64,000 nt of DNA from Flavimobilis rhizosphaerae (lineage in GTDB: Bacteria > Actinomycetota > Actinomycetes > Actinomycetales > Cellulomonadaceae), in the NCBI RefSeq assembly GCF_014852685.1, contig NZ_JACZDF010000001.1:558001-622000 (forward strand), in the 5' to 3' direction. The position numbers and the translations under genes are program-made. The number at the start of each line of letters is the position of its first letter. The first letter of the stretch is position 1. Positions 63,106-64,000 of this stretch are shown here, in pieces. A model generated the notes under the pieces. It was not told the DNA's origin. It saw nothing but the letters and a program-made list of their open reading frames with translations, and searched no databases.

Positions 63106-64000
63106 TCAGCCGAGCACCACCGGCACGCTCGCCCAGCCGCCGACAGGCGCGACCTCGCGCACCGGTGAGGCGTCGTCGTCGAGCACGAGCGTGCTCGTGC
63201 CCGCGAGCAGCGCCCGGACCAGCGTCCGCAGCTCGATCGTCGCGAGCGTCCGGCCTGGGCACGCGTGCTTGCCGATCCCGTAGACGAGGTTGTGCGGGGC
63301 GTTGCCCGCGGCGTCGAGCACGTCAGGGTCGCCGAACACGTCCTCGTCACGGTTCGCCGACGTCCAGTGGAGCTTGACCTTCGCACCCGCTGGAATCTGC
63401 ACGCCGTCGAGGTCGACGGGGCACGTCGTGACACGGCGGTTGCCGATGAACGGCGAGTCGCGGCGCAGGAGCTCGTCGCAGATCGCGTCGAGCTCGGCGT
63501 CCGAGACGCCCGAGCGCAGGCGATCCTGAAGGGCAGAAGCGGTCGCGAGGCCGTGCACGAGCACGCCCGTGCACAACGCGATCGACCCGAGATCGCCACC
63601 CGTCCAGTTGCGCAGCACCGAGACGACGTCGTCGTGCGCGAGCGGCGCCCCGTCGATCGTCACGGCGAGCAGCTGGTCGGTGACGTCCGCGTCCGGCGAC
63701 GCATCGGGGCTGCGGCCCGCGAGGACCGTACGGATGATCTCGTCGAAGTCGTTGGCTACCTGGCGCGTGCGAGCGAGGTCGCCCGAGCGGGTCGCCGCGT
63801 AGTTCTCACCGATCCACGCGAGGAGGCGGTTCTCGACGGACGCCGGCCAGCCGAGCCATGCGCTCTGCGCGCGGACGGCGAACACCGCGCCGATCTCGCC
63901 GACCGCGTCGACCGCCGCGCCCGTCGGCAGCTGGGCGACGAGCTCGGCCGCGACCCGCTCGAACACGGGAACGTGCCGCGCGAGCGCTTCGGTGCTCAGC
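63106..64000 (-). CDS. Cytochrome P450, N-terminus outside window
   Basis: The last 297 or so residues of a cytosolic P450 of about 400. The I-helix reads NWTGGDLGSIAL, ELLRRDSPFIGNRR contains the ExxR pair, and the heme-binding loop is VYGIGKHACPGRTLATIEL with the proximal Cys ligand. The I-helix lacks the Thr of the usual acid-alcohol pair (GGDLGS instead of GxDTT), suggesting changed oxygen activation. The frame stays open to base 64000, so the start lies beyond it; an in-frame GTG at 63966 is internal. It is on the same strand as the DUF2249 unit, about 150 bases upstream of it. Confidence 0.88.
   Translation of the reverse strand, partial: LSTEALARHVPVFERVAAELVAQLPTGAAVDAVGEIGAVFAVRAQSAWLGWPASVENRLLAWIGENYAATRSGDLARTRQVANDFDEIIRTVLAGRSPDASPDADVTDQLLAVTIDGAPLAHDDVVSVLRNWTGGDLGSIALCTGVLVHGLATASALQDRLRSGVSDAELDAICDELLRRDSPFIGNRRVTTCPVDLDGVQIPAGAKVKLHWTSANRDEDVFGDPDVLDAAGNAPHNLVYGIGKHACPGRTLATIELRTLVRALLAGTSTLVLDDDASPVREVAPVGGWASVPVVLG

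Noticed and set aside
1-64000. Integrated phage, insertion sequence, CRISPR array or rRNA operon
   Set aside because: No integrase, transposase, Cas gene, spaced repeats or rRNA stretch was recognised on either strand; the only tRNA has no flanking integration signs.

Overview
The window is very GC-rich, gene-dense bacterial chromosome with many GTG starts. The gene families point to an actinomycete: WhiB7, mycoredoxin, an AdnAB-type helicase-nuclease, a UPF0182 protein, a PPA1309-family protein and an initiator tRNA with a C1.U72 mismatch. Composition and gene order fit Micrococcales, possibly near Cellulomonadaceae, Sanguibacteraceae or Promicromonosporaceae; that placement is inference. 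I found no phage, plasmid, insertion sequence or CRISPR array.

Positions 1-21065 hold a neighbourhood that, from memory, matches Mycobacterium tuberculosis Rv3202c-Rv3193c. It contains a partial adnB, nudC, mycoredoxin, uvrD2, whiB7 with an upstream ORF and leader hairpins, a DUF2342 metallopeptidase-like gene, a membrane PDZ-Lon-type protease and a UPF0182 membrane protein. Inserted among them are an aminoglycoside-phosphotransferase-like protein, a SNF2 helicase, a ThiF-like protein, a YgjP-like metallohydrolase, an SDR-like protein and a PPA1309-family gene. The theme is genome maintenance, redox and antibiotic stress.

Positions 21127-23665 form a three-gene operon: a LacI-type repressor with a promoter and operator in front of it, an arylamine N-acetyltransferase and an NADPH-dependent FMN reductase. 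The initiator tRNA follows. Positions 24149-38889 carry transporters (MATE, MFS), three NAD(P)-binding proteins, a TetR regulator, a Sua5/YciO protein, a cupredoxin lipoprotein, PEP carboxylase, a HIT protein, a Ycf46-like AAA ATPase coupled to a membrane protein, and a flavodoxin-domain protein.

Positions 39104-60944 are mostly core metabolism and housekeeping: amidase, PIN-PhoH ATPase, TM2 protein, EmrB-type MFS, fumC, carbonic anhydrase, PfkB kinase, xseB and xseA separated by a serine hydrolase, ispH, cysM, rmuC, an ABC exporter, an MFS transporter, ychF, yjdM and a nitrobindin-like protein. The last 3 kb hold a CmtR-type metal sensor with a cation transporter, a frameshifted DUF1801 remnant, a DUF2249 operon and a cytochrome P450 cut by the window end.

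At least thirteen genes begin exactly six bases after a TAnnnT-type -10 hexamer, so they are probably transcribed without a leader. This geometry decides several start codons. Many convergent gene ends share a strong GC-rich hairpin. Two intergenic regions carry unusually good palindromes (38918-39022 and 50606-50656) that the genes do not explain.
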